Program-made: the position numbers and the translations under genes | Notes under the pieces: model-generated | What the model was told of the DNA's origin: nothing | What the model saw: only the letters and a program-made list of their open reading frames with translations | Databases searched by the model: none | Origin: Acetobacterium sp965140355 | GTDB lineage: Bacteria > Bacillota > Clostridia > Eubacteriales > Eubacteriaceae | DNA length: 64,000 nt | Direction of reading: 5' to 3' | Assembly (NCBI GenBank): GCA_965140355.1 | Contig: OZ223194.1 | Coordinates: 558,001-622,000 of the forward strand | Part shown: piece by piece, positions 1 through 8,334 of the stretch | Position numbering within the stretch: position 1 is the first letter of the stretch | How the letters are laid out: the number at the start of each line of letters is the position of its first letter

Positions 1-840
1 TGGTGCAACGCCATCGATATAATCGATAATGCCATAATTATTTAAAATTCCGCCTTCGCTTTTTAATCTGAACAAGTCTGGTAATTCAGAAACAATTCCT
101 TTTGCCCCATGTGCCCCCATGATATCAGGAAGGAATCCGGTTGCATTTGACATTGCTGTCATTTCTACCATTGTTTTTGTACCATCTTTAAAGGAAGTCA
201 GCATTTTAGGACTTACACCTTTTTTAGTCGCTTCTTCTAATACCGAATCTGGATTGGAGGCTTTATCAACCTTATTGTTTTTCCCTTTTCCCACAACCCG
301 AACATCAAATCCCAGTGCATCAGCAAAATCATACATTTCCAGCACTGCACCAGGTTCGTCACCGGCGGAACCAGAATAAACAACACCCGCACTATTAGCC
401 ATTTTATACAGCATCGGGCCAATGCAAACATCGGCTTCGACGTTTAGCATAACAATATGTTTTCCGGAGTTAATACTGTCAATCGCAACTTTTGCCCCAA
501 CTTCCGGAACCCCGGTAGCATCTACGGCACAATCGATCAAGTCAGTTTTTGTTGCAATTTCAGGGTTATCGGTAACGATATATTTACCTCTCGCCAACAG
601 ATCGTTTGCTTCCGAAATAGTGTTGGCAATAGCAAAATCGCCTTCTTTTAATCCTGCATGTTTATAAGCATTGATGGCATTTTCAACATTAATGTCAACT
701 ACAACTGCTGGACGCATACCTTTCATCGACATGATCTGTCCGACCATCCCGCGGCCCATTTGTCCCGCTCCAACAATACTCGTCATGATGTGTTTGCCGT
801 TTTCTTCTAATTGTAATAACTTATAGTTTAATCCTAACAT
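1..840 (-). CDS. COG4091-type NAD(P)-dependent dehydrogenase (3' end outside window)
   Basis: 280 N-terminal residues are visible; the C-terminus lies beyond the left edge. After an N-terminal leader, a Rossmann nucleotide-binding motif (SIVGAGQMGRGM, GxGxxG) is followed by a core like predicted homoserine dehydrogenases of COG4091, a family that usually carries a C-terminal SAF domain (that part is not visible here). The start ATG at 840 has a GAGG ribosome site six bases upstream. It is the last visible gene of the sorbitol PTS operon, 24 bases after the IIA gene. Members of this family occur next to hexitol PTS genes in Firmicutes, so a role in oxidising or isomerising the imported sugar phosphate is likely but inferred; the substrate cannot be read from the sequence. 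Confidence 0.75.
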   Translation of the reverse strand, partial: MLGLNYKLLQLEENGKHIMTSIVGAGQMGRGMVGQIMSMKGMRPAVVVDINVENAINAYKHAGLKEGDFAIANTISEANDLLARGKYIVTDNPEIATKTDLIDCAVDATGVPEVGAKVAIDSINSGKHIVMLNVEADVCIGPMLYKMANSAGVVYSGSAGDEPGAVLEMYDFADALGFDVRVVGKGKNNKVDKASNPDSVLEEATKKGVSPKMLTSFKDGTKTMVEMTAMSNATGFLPDIMGAHGAKGIVSELPDLFRLKSEGGILNNYGIIDYIDGVAP

Positions 841-864
841 TATTTTCCTCGCTTAATTTTATTT

Positions 865-1230
865 TTAATTTTCCTGATAAATAATCTGGAATGTATCGCC
901 TACTTTAACAACCGGAATTCCTTGGCCTTTTAACTCAATTTGACCGGGAAGCTTCGCCTGATCTTCACCCGTAAAACTAAATGAACAATGCCCCATGCTT
1001 TCTAATGTTTTATTGGCTTCATCTCCTACCGCTGTTACATCATATACTAATTCTCCAAATTTAACCTGATCGCCGATGGTCACCTCCTTATTGAATTCTT
1101 TTTTGGTGTGTAATACCGCTATTTCTGCTAAACCAGGCGGGGCATTATCATCAAAAACGATGAGTAGTTTTTCTTGTAAAAATTCTGCTACCATCTCCCC
1201 TATTTGAGTTATTTCTGTTGTGAAATCCAT
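865..1230 (-). CDS. srlB: PTS glucitol/sorbitol-specific IIA component
   Basis: A 121-residue cytoplasmic EIIA of the glucitol family, which accepts phosphate from HPr and passes it to the IIB domain. The likely phosphorylated histidine is in the motif AEIAVLHTKKEF near residue 40. An open frame extends upstream to 1293 into the IIBC gene, but the ATG at 1230 is chosen because GGAGAG lies six bases before it and because family members start with this short segment. It lies between the IIBC gene and the dehydrogenase gene on the same strand, so it is part of the srl operon. Confidence 0.9.
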   Translation of the reverse strand: MDFTTEITQIGEMVAEFLQEKLLIVFDDNAPPGLAEIAVLHTKKEFNKEVTIGDQVKFGELVYDVTAVGDEANKTLESMGHCSFSFTGEDQAKLPGQIELKGQGIPVVKVGDTFQIIYQEN

Positions 1231-1264
1231 TTTACTCTCCTTTATTTTTAGGTCTATTTTTCGT

Positions 1265-2272
1265 TTAGCTGTACATCCCAATGCTAAGAACAAATCCGAT
1301 CAATACGGCCGCCGGACCGGTAATTAAACGACTGAAAAGTACTGCTGGCACCCCAATTTCAACGGTTTCTGTTTCCGCTTCGCCGAGTGACAAACCAACT
1401 GGGATAAAATCACAGCCAACTTGACCATCGATTGCGAATAATGCCGGCAAAGCCAATGCTGGAGCAATTGCTCCCGCCCCAATTTGAACCCCAACCAAGG
1501 TTCCCACGACCTGAGCAATAACTGCACCGGGTCCCAGAATTGGTGATAAGAACGGAATTGTACAGACAATTGAAATCAGGATCAACCCTGGTAAGCTTCC
1601 GGCAAACGGCGAAATCGTATTAGCAATAAGTGTTCCTAATCCGGTAACGTTAATAATACCAATAAGCATCGCGATAAATGCCATAAACGGGAGTACATTT
1701 TTAATAACCATGTCGATTGCTTCTCGACCAGCCTGATAGAATTTACCAACCACACCACCAACGGCTTTTCCAATTCTGGAAATGAACCCTACAAAACCCG
1801 GTTGTTTTTCGGATGAAGCTTTTGCTTGAGATTTTATTTTCTGGTAGTCTTCTTTCGTCGCACCACCACTTTCGGCTTTAACGGTTTCACCTTCGGATAC
1901 GTCTCCATCAAATAATGAAACGTTCACTTGCTTAACACCTGACACATAATTTTTTTCATTCATATATTTTGCTAATGGTCCGGCTTGTCCCACTGGTGTC
2001 AAGTTAATGGTTAAAATGCCTTTTTTGGGATAAACGCCACATCTGGCAGTCCCACCGCAATCAACAACAACACACGCGACTTCATCATCGGGAGCACTGC
2101 TTAAGAAACCATCAAGTGCTGTTCCACCGGTTAAATCAGCAATTTTCTGAGCTACCGGATCAATGCCGCCACCAGTAACCGACATAATATATTTTTGTTT
2201 ATCATTGGGTTTAACCACGAGTGGTCCACCCCATCCGCCTTGACCTTTTTTAATGATGACTGCCTGATACAT
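1265..2272 (-). CDS. srlE: PTS glucitol/sorbitol-specific IIBC component
   Basis: A 335-residue membrane protein of the EIIB-C glucitol family. The N-terminal B domain (about residues 1-120) holds the phosphocysteine motif VVDCGGTARCGVYPKK; the C-terminal half has several hydrophobic spans (for example VLPFMAFIAMLIGIINVTGL) that form part of the sugar channel. It transfers phosphate from IIA to the hexitol during import. The start codon overlaps the stop of the upstream IIC gene at 2272, which implies translational coupling. Length and domain order are normal for the family. Confidence 0.93.
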   Translation of the reverse strand: MYQAVIIKKGQGGWGGPLVVKPNDKQKYIMSVTGGGIDPVAQKIADLTGGTALDGFLSSAPDDEVACVVVDCGGTARCGVYPKKGILTINLTPVGQAGPLAKYMNEKNYVSGVKQVNVSLFDGDVSEGETVKAESGGATKEDYQKIKSQAKASSEKQPGFVGFISRIGKAVGGVVGKFYQAGREAIDMVIKNVLPFMAFIAMLIGIINVTGLGTLIANTISPFAGSLPGLILISIVCTIPFLSPILGPGAVIAQVVGTLVGVQIGAGAIAPALALPALFAIDGQVGCDFIPVGLSLGEAETETVEIGVPAVLFSRLITGPAAVLIGFVLSIGMYS

Positions 2273-2805
2273 TATTTCACCCCCGCATTCGCTTTTTTAG
2301 ACGCCATAACTGCATAAATTCTTTCAGTTACAATCCCTCTTAATAAAATGACCAAAACCCCGGCAATAAAATATCGGATTGCTAAATCACCAACTGGTAA
2401 ACCCAAGGTTGTGATCCCAGCTGAGATTCCCAGGTAAACAAATAACTCACCAGGATTGGCATGGGGAAATAAACCCGTAATCGGATGACAAAATGAAACG
2501 GCTGAGTCATAAAATGCCGCTTTATGTTTTTCTTCAACAAATCGGCCAAATGTATATGCCATTGGATTTGTCAGAAAAAACATTGCCAAAACCGGTAATA
2601 CCGTATATCGTAAGATAAAATTCTTACTGCTGAACTTAGCCGCTCTTTCAACGCGTTCTTCACCAATAATCTTAATTAATGAATTAACCGCTGTCATTAA
2701 AACAATCAGTAATGGAACAATACCTGTTACCAAACCTACAAATGTTTCCCCACCGGCCTGAAAAAGACCTATAAAATTAGTTGCCAATTGTGCTAAAAAA
2801 TCCAT
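2272..2805 (-). CDS. srlA: PTS glucitol/sorbitol-specific IIC component
   Basis: A 177-residue integral membrane subunit of the sorbitol permease, family PTS EIIC-GUT. It contains hydrophobic spans such as IVPLLIVLMTAVNSLIKIIGEERV and the family-typical segment NPMAYTFGRFVEEKHKAAFYDS. With the membrane half of IIBC it forms the translocation path. It overlaps the start of the IIBC gene by one base. A GGAGAAGG ribosome site lies just before the ATG. It is separated from gutM by about 245 bp. Confidence 0.92.
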   Translation of the reverse strand: MDFLAQLATNFIGLFQAGGETFVGLVTGIVPLLIVLMTAVNSLIKIIGEERVERAAKFSSKNFILRYTVLPVLAMFFLTNPMAYTFGRFVEEKHKAAFYDSAVSFCHPITGLFPHANPGELFVYLGISAGITTLGLPVGDLAIRYFIAGVLVILLRGIVTERIYAVMASKKANAGVK

Positions 2806-3050
2806 TTTTCACCTTCTCCTTTTTAAATTATACCAACTCTTATACCAATCCCGACACATCCCCTTTAAATCGCTTCTTTTTTCACCCCCACCTTTTTATC
2901 GATTCACGTACACCCTTGCTGTCGCTTTATTTCCCAAGATTATGATCGTTGTCGATTCAACCTCGATTGTCTGCTTTTTATAGTTTTAACTTTCTAGCCA
3001 TAACGCTGTTACTCCAGAACATAAATCTGATCTTTTATCAATTAAACGAC
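2806..3050. other. Gap between gutM and srlA
   Basis: About 245 bp without a convincing gene between gutM and srlA, which are on the same strand. It contains short pyrimidine-rich runs and the related words TCGTTGTCGATTC and CCTCGATTGTC, but no clear terminator hairpin or consensus promoter. It could hold a second operon promoter for the structural srl genes; that is inference only. Confidence 0.3.
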
Positions 3051-3542
3051 TTAACAACTTTCAGCGGCAGCCAGTTCGCGTTGCTGCCTTTTTTCTTCCT
3101 GAATTTTTTGCCGTTCCTCTTTTTTTATATGTGTATCAATTGCCTTAACGGCCTGAAATAATGCCCCTCTTTTTTGAAGTGGCACTTTTTTATTGGCTGT
3201 TTCTTTTTTTATTTTAGCCGGCTTATTTATTTTTCGATCTTCCAGTATTGCCAGCTTTCGCACTTCGTCTAAACTTAAACCAATATAGGCATCCGCCGTT
3301 TTAAAACGTTCAAACGAGGTAATTCCTCTCATCATTTTACAATTGTTTATTTTGCCTGCACTTCGATCATAAGACAAAATCAAAATCTGACCGCCTTTTA
3401 AAACGCCTCTGCGAAATCCTACACCCAACAGCCCTTTTCCTTTAAGTGATTCCATCGCCCGCTGGTAATTCTTAACCTGGAAAAACGTCAAAAGTCCTTG
3501 TAAACACATTCCGACAAAAATTAGCACGATAATGTAAGTCAT
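3051..3542 (-). CDS. gutM: GutM-like glucitol operon activator
   Basis: A 163-residue protein matching the GutM/SrlM family: one N-terminal membrane span (MTYIIVLIFVGMCLQGLLTF), then the family core KGKGLLGVGFRRGVLKGG, then a charged Lys/Glu-rich C-terminal tail longer than in the enterobacterial protein. GutM is an accessory activator of glucitol operons. Here it overlaps the 3' end of the SorC-type regulator gene by four bases, so both regulators are probably made together. The Lys-rich tail (about residues 105-163) is probably disordered or coiled. Confidence 0.82.
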   Translation of the reverse strand: MTYIIVLIFVGMCLQGLLTFFQVKNYQRAMESLKGKGLLGVGFRRGVLKGGQILILSYDRSAGKINNCKMMRGITSFERFKTADAYIGLSLDEVRKLAILEDRKINKPAKIKKETANKKVPLQKRGALFQAVKAIDTHIKKEERQKIQEEKRQQRELAAAESC

Positions 3543-4507
3543 AATTTTTCCCCCTCATCGATTTCTTCAATCAACTTTCTGGCACATCCCGCATCCGTTA
3601 TTAAAACATTAATATATTGTCCGGCAATTGCCCCTCTGATTGCATTAACTTTTTCTTCGCCGCAAGCAACTCCAATTGAATATTTAACCGTCTTTAATTT
3701 TTTAATATCAATTCCAATCACGGTTTCGTTCATTTCAAATTGCTCTGTCGAACCTTCGATGTCATAAAAATTCATGCAAATATCACCAGCAACATGCTTT
3801 TTTCGCATCTGCTCCATCTCATGTTCGTCATAATATCCGGTTGCCATGGTGGTCGAATAACGGTTAGGAACCCCTAACCCGACGATGGCAATATCCAGTT
3901 TATTGGTAAGTTTAATGATTTTTTCGATGTATGCTTCGCCAATCAAACCATCTTTGATCACTTTTTTGGAGACTTTAGCCGGTGCATGCAATAATATGTA
4001 TTGGGCTTTAAAGGCATTAGCCAGTTCTTCCACTAAATAGTTCGAGTGCAATTCCATTCCTACCTGGCCAATGCCCCCCACCAGTGGGATAAACATGGCA
4101 TTTTTAGCTATTTTAGGATGTATATGCTTGGCGATATGTCCCAGGGTTGTTCCCATTGAAACGCCAATATTTTTGCCATCTTTAACCAACCGCTCCAGAT
4201 ATTCCGCTGCCGCTTTAGCAACTTCATCTTTTTGGGCATAGTTATCTTTTTTCTCATCAACAATGATTACTTCTTTTAGCCCAAACGAAGCTTCCAGTTT
4301 TCGTTCTAATTCAAAATGACTGTCTTCTGCTAAATCAGGAATAACTATTTTGACCATCTGAGTTGCTCTTGCTTGTTCAAGTATTTTGGCCACAGTTGGT
4401 CGGGAAATAGATAGTTGTTTTGCAATCGTTTGCTGGGTTTCGTTATGATTGTAAAACAGATCGCATACTTTCAGCATCAATCTTTTATTATCAACTACTT
4501 TTTTCAT
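3539..4507 (-). CDS. SorC/DeoR-type sugar-binding transcriptional regulator
   Basis: A 322-residue regulator. An N-terminal helix-turn-helix (QQTIAKQLSISRPTVAKILEQA, about residues 20-45) is followed by a SorC-type sugar-phosphate sensor domain with the motifs GVSMGTTLGHIA, FIPLVGGIGQ and AIVGLGVP. Such proteins repress or activate the adjacent sugar operon in response to a phosphorylated sugar. Enterobacterial glucitol operons use a DeoR-type SrlR, so pairing a SorC protein with GutM is a Firmicute-style arrangement. It is probably the first gene of the operon, with two palindromic sites upstream. Confidence 0.88.
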   Translation of the reverse strand: MKKVVDNKRLMLKVCDLFYNHNETQQTIAKQLSISRPTVAKILEQARATQMVKIVIPDLAEDSHFELERKLEASFGLKEVIIVDEKKDNYAQKDEVAKAAAEYLERLVKDGKNIGVSMGTTLGHIAKHIHPKIAKNAMFIPLVGGIGQVGMELHSNYLVEELANAFKAQYILLHAPAKVSKKVIKDGLIGEAYIEKIIKLTNKLDIAIVGLGVPNRYSTTMATGYYDEHEMEQMRKKHVAGDICMNFYDIEGSTEQFEMNETVIGIDIKKLKTVKYSIGVACGEEKVNAIRGAIAGQYINVLITDAGCARKLIEEIDEGEKL

Positions 4508-4535
4508 TTTTTCACCTTAAGGTTGCTTTTATTGT

Positions 4536-4549
4536 TTTACAATTGTAAA
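4536..4549. promoter_or_regulatory. Palindromic operator candidate upstream of sorC-type regulator
   Basis: A perfect 14-bp palindrome, TTTACAATTGTAAA, lies 29-42 bp before the regulator's start codon. Its core recurs at 4765-4776. The repeated, symmetric site in front of a SorC-type regulator suggests autoregulation; binding is inferred. Confidence 0.5.
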
Positions 4550-4755
4550 TATTGTCGCTGCCTTTCGTTTTCAATAATTCAATCAATCAACTGCTGTCGA
4601 TTCATTCGATTACCTGTAATTATAGCGTGTTCTTACATTAAGTCAACAGTTTATTGACCATATTCGGCTATTTTTTAATGTTTTTTTGCCAAATTTATAC
4701 ATTTGTTTAAGTTATGTTTTGATTTTATTTTTAAAATAAAAGTCTAATTTTTAAC

Positions 4756-4797
4756 AATCTATTTTTACAATTGTAACTTGACAATTTTTTGTCAATT
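4756..4797 (-). promoter_or_regulatory. Promoter with embedded operator, sorbitol operon
   Basis: On the minus strand a -35-like TTGTCA (4779-4784) and a -10-like TAGATT (4756-4761) are 17 bp apart. The spacer contains the perfect palindrome TTACAATTGTAA (4765-4776), the same core as the site at 4536. The -35 sits inside a second inverted repeat, TTGACA...TGTCAA (4778-4795). This is the best candidate for the operon promoter, with an operator placed so that a bound regulator would block RNA polymerase. Confidence 0.45.
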
Positions 4798-4959
4798 ATT
4801 TTTCAGCGTTTTTGCCTTTCTTTTGAACCATAATAAGCCCTAGTCATTTTATTTAAAAACTCTTTTGAGGCTGTTATTTATTCATCATTTCAACAATATA
4901 TTTATTGGTTAAGCTACTATCTTTTTTTAGTCTATCAGTTTTTGGGCGTGTTTTTTTCC

Positions 4960-5018
4960 AAAAAAAAATGCAAGTGATGATGAGATCCGCCAAGTTTTGG
5001 CAGTCATAATCACTTGCA
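4960..5018 (-). terminator. Rho-independent terminator of the aquaporin gene
   Basis: On the minus strand, GCAAGTGAT and ATCACTTGC form a 9-bp stem that encloses a smaller GCCAA/TTGGC hairpin and is followed by a run of eight or more T. It begins about 37 bp after the aquaporin stop codon. The rest of the 4508-4960 gap is AT-rich and holds only the sites listed above. Confidence 0.75.
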
Positions 5019-5054
5019 ACTATTTATTTAATCAATAATCAAAAAAACATCGCT

Positions 5055-5783
5055 CTATACGAACATCATCAATGCTATATTATAAATCCAGGCTCCAAGT
5101 ACCCCACCAATAATTGGTCCGACAATTGGAATCCACGAATATGACCAATCTGAATCTCTTTTACCCGGTATCGGCAAGATTGCATGAGCAATTCTAGGTC
5201 CTAAATCTCGGGCCGGATTGATGGCATATCCGGTTGGACCGCCTAAGCTAAGTCCGATTGCCCAAATCAAGATACCAATGACCAGTGCTCCCAATGCTCC
5301 CATATTATTCTGTGAATTGGTGATACCAAGAATGCCAAGAAGTAACATCGCTGTCCCAATAATTTCTGTCACCAGGTTCCATAGGTTACTTCTAATTGCT
5401 GGTCCGGTACAAAATACGCCTAATTTTCCATCGGCATCATCGGTTGCTGCAAAGTGATCATGATAAGCTAAATAAACCACGACTGCACCAAGGAAGGCTC
5501 CTACCATCTGCGCTCCAATATAAGCTGGCACCAATGCCCACGGAAAAGCGCCAATTGAGGCAAGACCAATTGTAACCGCTGGATTTAGATGTGCTCCACC
5601 AACCCAGCCAACGACATAAACAGCAATTCCGACGGCAAACCCCCATCCGGTCGTAATTACAATCCAACCACTTGAATTACCTTTTGATTTGCTTAAAGTT
5701 ACATTTGCCACCACACCATCACCCAGTATAATAAGAATCATCGTACCGAGTACTTCCGAAAAAATCATTGCCATATCAGACAT
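5055..5783 (-). CDS. MIP-family aquaglyceroporin (GlpF-like)
   Basis: A 242-residue channel with six hydrophobic spans and the two half-helix NPA motifs: AHLNPAVTIG near residue 67 and YAINPARDLGP near residue 190. The aspartate after the second NPA (NPARD) is characteristic of glycerol-conducting members rather than water-only aquaporins. It should let glycerol, propanediol or similar small polyols cross the membrane. No glycerol kinase or diol dehydratase genes are adjacent, so the physiological substrate is open. The ribosome site AGGAGG lies seven bases before the ATG. The gene has its own promoter and terminator. Confidence 0.88.
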   Translation of the reverse strand: MSDMAMIFSEVLGTMILIILGDGVVANVTLSKSKGNSSGWIVITTGWGFAVGIAVYVVGWVGGAHLNPAVTIGLASIGAFPWALVPAYIGAQMVGAFLGAVVVYLAYHDHFAATDDADGKLGVFCTGPAIRSNLWNLVTEIIGTAMLLLGILGITNSQNNMGALGALVIGILIWAIGLSLGGPTGYAINPARDLGPRIAHAILPIPGKRDSDWSYSWIPIVGPIIGGVLGAWIYNIALMMFV

Positions 5784-5869
5784 GTTGTTCCTCCTAAAGT
5801 ATTTTTACTTTGAATGCCCTTTAGTTCCATATAAGCAATCGTTGAAAATATACACCTCCTATCTACTAC

Positions 5870-5907
5870 AATATATTTATGGTTATAGTACCTGACAACC
5901 AGTCAGG
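5870..5907 (-). promoter_or_regulatory. Aquaporin promoter overlapping a palindrome at the IS110 edge
   Basis: On the minus strand TTGTCA (5893-5898) and TATATT (5870-5875) are 17 bp apart, a near-consensus promoter about 85 bp upstream of the aquaporin start. The -35 is part of the palindrome CCTGAC-N5-GTCAGG (5891-5907), which sits where the IS110 non-coding end appears to begin. Whether the palindrome is an operator or belongs to the insertion site cannot be settled here. Confidence 0.5.
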
Positions 5908-6148
5908 ACATTACCCATCTTGTTGCTTAAGCTGTTAGAATGTAGAGAGCAATAGGTATGTCGTCTTCCTTTCTTGGACTTTGCGTCCGTAAATTAGACT
6001 GATAACCAGCTCCTCATTCGCAGCGTTCGTTTTATGCAAGTTGAACTGCTGTCGTACAGTGCGTTCGTGTCACACCACAGTAGATTGAATAGGCAATGAG
6101 TATAACTGGTATTTATCCATTGCAATAATCTTAAGGAGTGACAAATTT
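5900..6148 (+). ncRNA. Candidate IS110 bridge-RNA region
   Basis: This ~250-bp stretch before the transposase has no open frame of note but several stem-loops: TTGCT...AGCAA (about 5931-5972), GGAC-TTTGC-GTCC (about 5979-5991) and an ACTG...CAGT hairpin near 6047-6061. In IS110 elements the corresponding left-end region is known to encode a structured bridge RNA that pairs with donor and target DNA. The assignment rests on position and folding potential only; the guide loops were not resolved. Confidence 0.45.
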
Positions 6149-7357
6149 ATGAACATGAACGCAGTAGGTATTGATGTTTCTAAGGGCAAAAGCATGATCG
6201 CCATTATCCGTCCATATGGCGAAATTATTTCTTTACCTTTTGAGATTCGCCACACTTCCAAAGAAATCTGTTCTCTCATCAACCAGATCCAATCCATTGA
6301 CGGCGAATCCCGCATCGTTATGGAGCATACCGGTCGTTATTATGAACCACTGGCTCGTGAGCTTACTCTGGCAAATCTTTTTGTGAGTGCCGTAAATCCT
6401 AAGCTCATTAAAGATTTTGGTGACAATTCTCTACGTAAAGTCAAATCCGATAAAGCAGATGCTTTAAAAATAGCACGTTATGCTCTTGACAGTTGGAATG
6501 ATTTGAAACAATATAGCCTTATGGATGAAATACGTAATCAGTTAAAAACAATGAACCGTCAGTTTAGTTTTTACATGAACCACAAAACAGCTATGAAAAA
6601 TAACTTTATCGGGATACTTGATCAAACCTTTCCGGGTGTTAATACTTACTTCAGCAGCCCTGCCCGCAATGATGGCAGCCAGAAATGGGTTGATTTCGCT
6701 GCTGCATACTGGCATGTTGACTGTGTTCGTAAAATGTCACTTCATGCTTTCACTGACCATTATCAGAAATGGTGTAAGCACAATAAGTACATCTTCAGTC
6801 AACCCAAAGCTGAAGAAATCTATGGAACAGCAAAGGAACTTGTTCCTGTACTTCCTAGAGATGATTTGACAAAACTCATTGTGAAACAAGCTGTTGATCA
6901 ATTAAACATTGCTTCCAAAACGGTAGAAGAACTTCGTATTCTGATGAATGAAACCTCATCCAAGCTGCCAGAGCATTCTATTGTCATGGATATGAAAGGT
7001 GTCGGCCCGTCACTTGGTCCTCAGTTGATTGCTGAAATCGGTGATGTTACACGTTTCACACATAAGGGTGCAATTACTGCCTTTGCAGGCGTTGATCCAG
7101 GTGTTAACCAATCTGGGACCTATGAACAAAAAAGTGTCCGTACTACCAAAAGGGGTTCTTCAGCCTTACGTAAAACGTTATTTCAGGTCATGGATGCTCT
7201 TATCAAGAACAAGCCCCAAGATGATGCTGTTTATCAGTTTCTCGATAAGAAACGTGCTCAGGGTAAACCCTACTATGTCTACATGACCGCAGGCGCTAAT
7301 AAGTTTCTGCGTATCTACTATGGTAGAGTAAAAGAATACCTGCTGTCTCTTTCATAA
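6149..7357 (+). CDS. IS110-family transposase
   Basis: 402 residues, full length. The N-terminal RuvC-like DEDD domain begins AVGIDVSKGKSMIAII (first acidic residue D9) and continues with ESRIVMEHTGRYYEPLA and SDKADALKIARYA. The C-terminal Transposase_20 part has the motif KGVGPSLGPQLIAEIGDVTRF and the serine-containing block AITAFAGVDPGVNQSGTYEQ, including the catalytic-serine region typical of this family. No stop or frameshift interrupts it, so the element may still be active. A GGAG ribosome site precedes the ATG. Confidence 0.93.
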   Translation: MNMNAVGIDVSKGKSMIAIIRPYGEIISLPFEIRHTSKEICSLINQIQSIDGESRIVMEHTGRYYEPLARELTLANLFVSAVNPKLIKDFGDNSLRKVKSDKADALKIARYALDSWNDLKQYSLMDEIRNQLKTMNRQFSFYMNHKTAMKNNFIGILDQTFPGVNTYFSSPARNDGSQKWVDFAAAYWHVDCVRKMSLHAFTDHYQKWCKHNKYIFSQPKAEEIYGTAKELVPVLPRDDLTKLIVKQAVDQLNIASKTVEELRILMNETSSKLPEHSIVMDMKGVGPSLGPQLIAEIGDVTRFTHKGAITAFAGVDPGVNQSGTYEQKSVRTTKRGSSALRKTLFQVMDALIKNKPQDDAVYQFLDKKRAQGKPYYVYMTAGANKFLRIYYGRVKEYLLSLS

Positions 7358-7383
7358 CAATTACCACAAATAGTCTTATTTTC

Positions 7384-7411
7384 AGACCAACGATATTTGC
7401 TGGTCTTTTTG
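7384..7411 (+). terminator. Terminator after the IS110 transposase
   Basis: AGACCA and TGGTCT form a 6-bp stem with an 11-base loop, followed directly by TTTTTG. It starts 27 bp after the transposase stop. Confidence 0.6.
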
Positions 7412-7759
7412 TCGTGCTTCATTTCTTGAATATCTATTTTTTACAAAGTTTTTAATTTCCTATTGACTTTTTATTTGCAGGCTATTTTTGTATTAATTTT
7501 ATGAATTGTAACTAAATAAAAAAAGCCCCTATTTGCATATTTACATATTCAATTAATGTAAAAACGAAAATACGGCCGCCCCGAACTTCTGCCTATATGA
7601 AATTAAAAATAATATTTCTCCAAAAGCATAATAAATGCTTTCTATTATTATGCTAGCATAAATTAAAATAAATGTAAAGGATTCAAATAAAATAAACGAT
7701 TGTTTGCAAATAGTTCTAACCACGCCTTTTTTTATTGTCTTTTTCCCACTCGCAAAATT
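7412..7759. other. AT-rich gap with no recognised feature
   Basis: Roughly 350 bp right of the IS110 element. It is AT-rich with scattered short repeats. I see no open frame with a ribosome site, no RNA gene and no clear element end. Confidence 0.3.
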
Positions 7760-7797
7760 AAAACGAAATCTGAACAGTTCTGTTGAGATTTCGTTTT
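7760..7797 (-). terminator. Hairpin terminator for the truncated small gene
   Basis: AAAACGAAATCT and AGATTTCGTTTT form a perfect 12-bp stem around a 14-base loop. On the minus strand it is followed by a T-rich tract (TTTTAATTTT). It lies about 107 bp after the stop of the small minus-strand gene. Confidence 0.6.
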
Positions 7798-7904
7798 GAT
7801 CGTTTATCCATTTTTACTTAGAATAGGCGCAAGCAAATACTGCCTATAATAATTTTGACACGGCAAGCTGATCGTTTTACACAGTAGTCTCTGCCAGCAG
7901 CTCT

Positions 7905-8301
7905 TCACTTAAGTATTTTAAGTGCCTGAAAGATCTCATCCATTCCTTCATAATATGCCGGAATCTTATACCGCTTGATTTTTTTTACAGAAGCCTTTCC
8001 GTATTCAACATTGTATTCTTCCCAACCTTCATTTAACGATTTACTTTCAATGATTCCTTTAATAACAATACTTCCGTTTGATTGCTGCTTTAAATTATTC
8101 ACCTGCCGGATAAAAACAGTGCCGGCTGAAATATATTCATCCTTGCCATCTGAATCAAAGGTTATCTCTTTCGCTGTCTCTACCTGCCAATGGGACATGC
8201 GTGTCCTCAGCAGGTAATGAACGACTACATCCTTTTCAAGCCGCACATAACTTCGCAAGCGCATCTTTTTTGTATGCCAATAATAATATAGCGCCACAGT
8301 C
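7905..8301 (-). pseudogene. Unrecognised small gene, 5' end cut by an IS3 element
   Basis: About 130 residues remain in frame. The segment begins with an aromatic stretch (LYYYW) followed by basic residues, as after a membrane anchor, then a mixed beta-rich domain ending in EIFQALKILK. No ATG with a ribosome site exists: the frame can only begin at a GTG four bases from the IS3 end, so the original N-terminus was probably removed by the insertion. I do not recognise the family. A hydrophobic stretch (LIIVGLIAI) is encoded on the other side of the IS near 9560-9600 and could be part of the lost start, but the frames do not join cleanly. Confidence 0.45.
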
Positions 8302-8334
8302 TGTTCTAGTCAAGCAAAATTGTAATACCGAAAG

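Larger units (their letters stand above)
5891..7420 (+). mobile_element. IS110-family insertion sequence (approximate ends)
   Basis: One transposase gene, a ~250-bp non-coding 5' side and a short 3' side ending after a terminator hairpin. IS110 elements have no obvious inverted repeats and make no target duplication, so the ends given are estimates. A long left and short right non-coding end fits the IS110 group rather than the IS1111 group. Confidence 0.6.
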
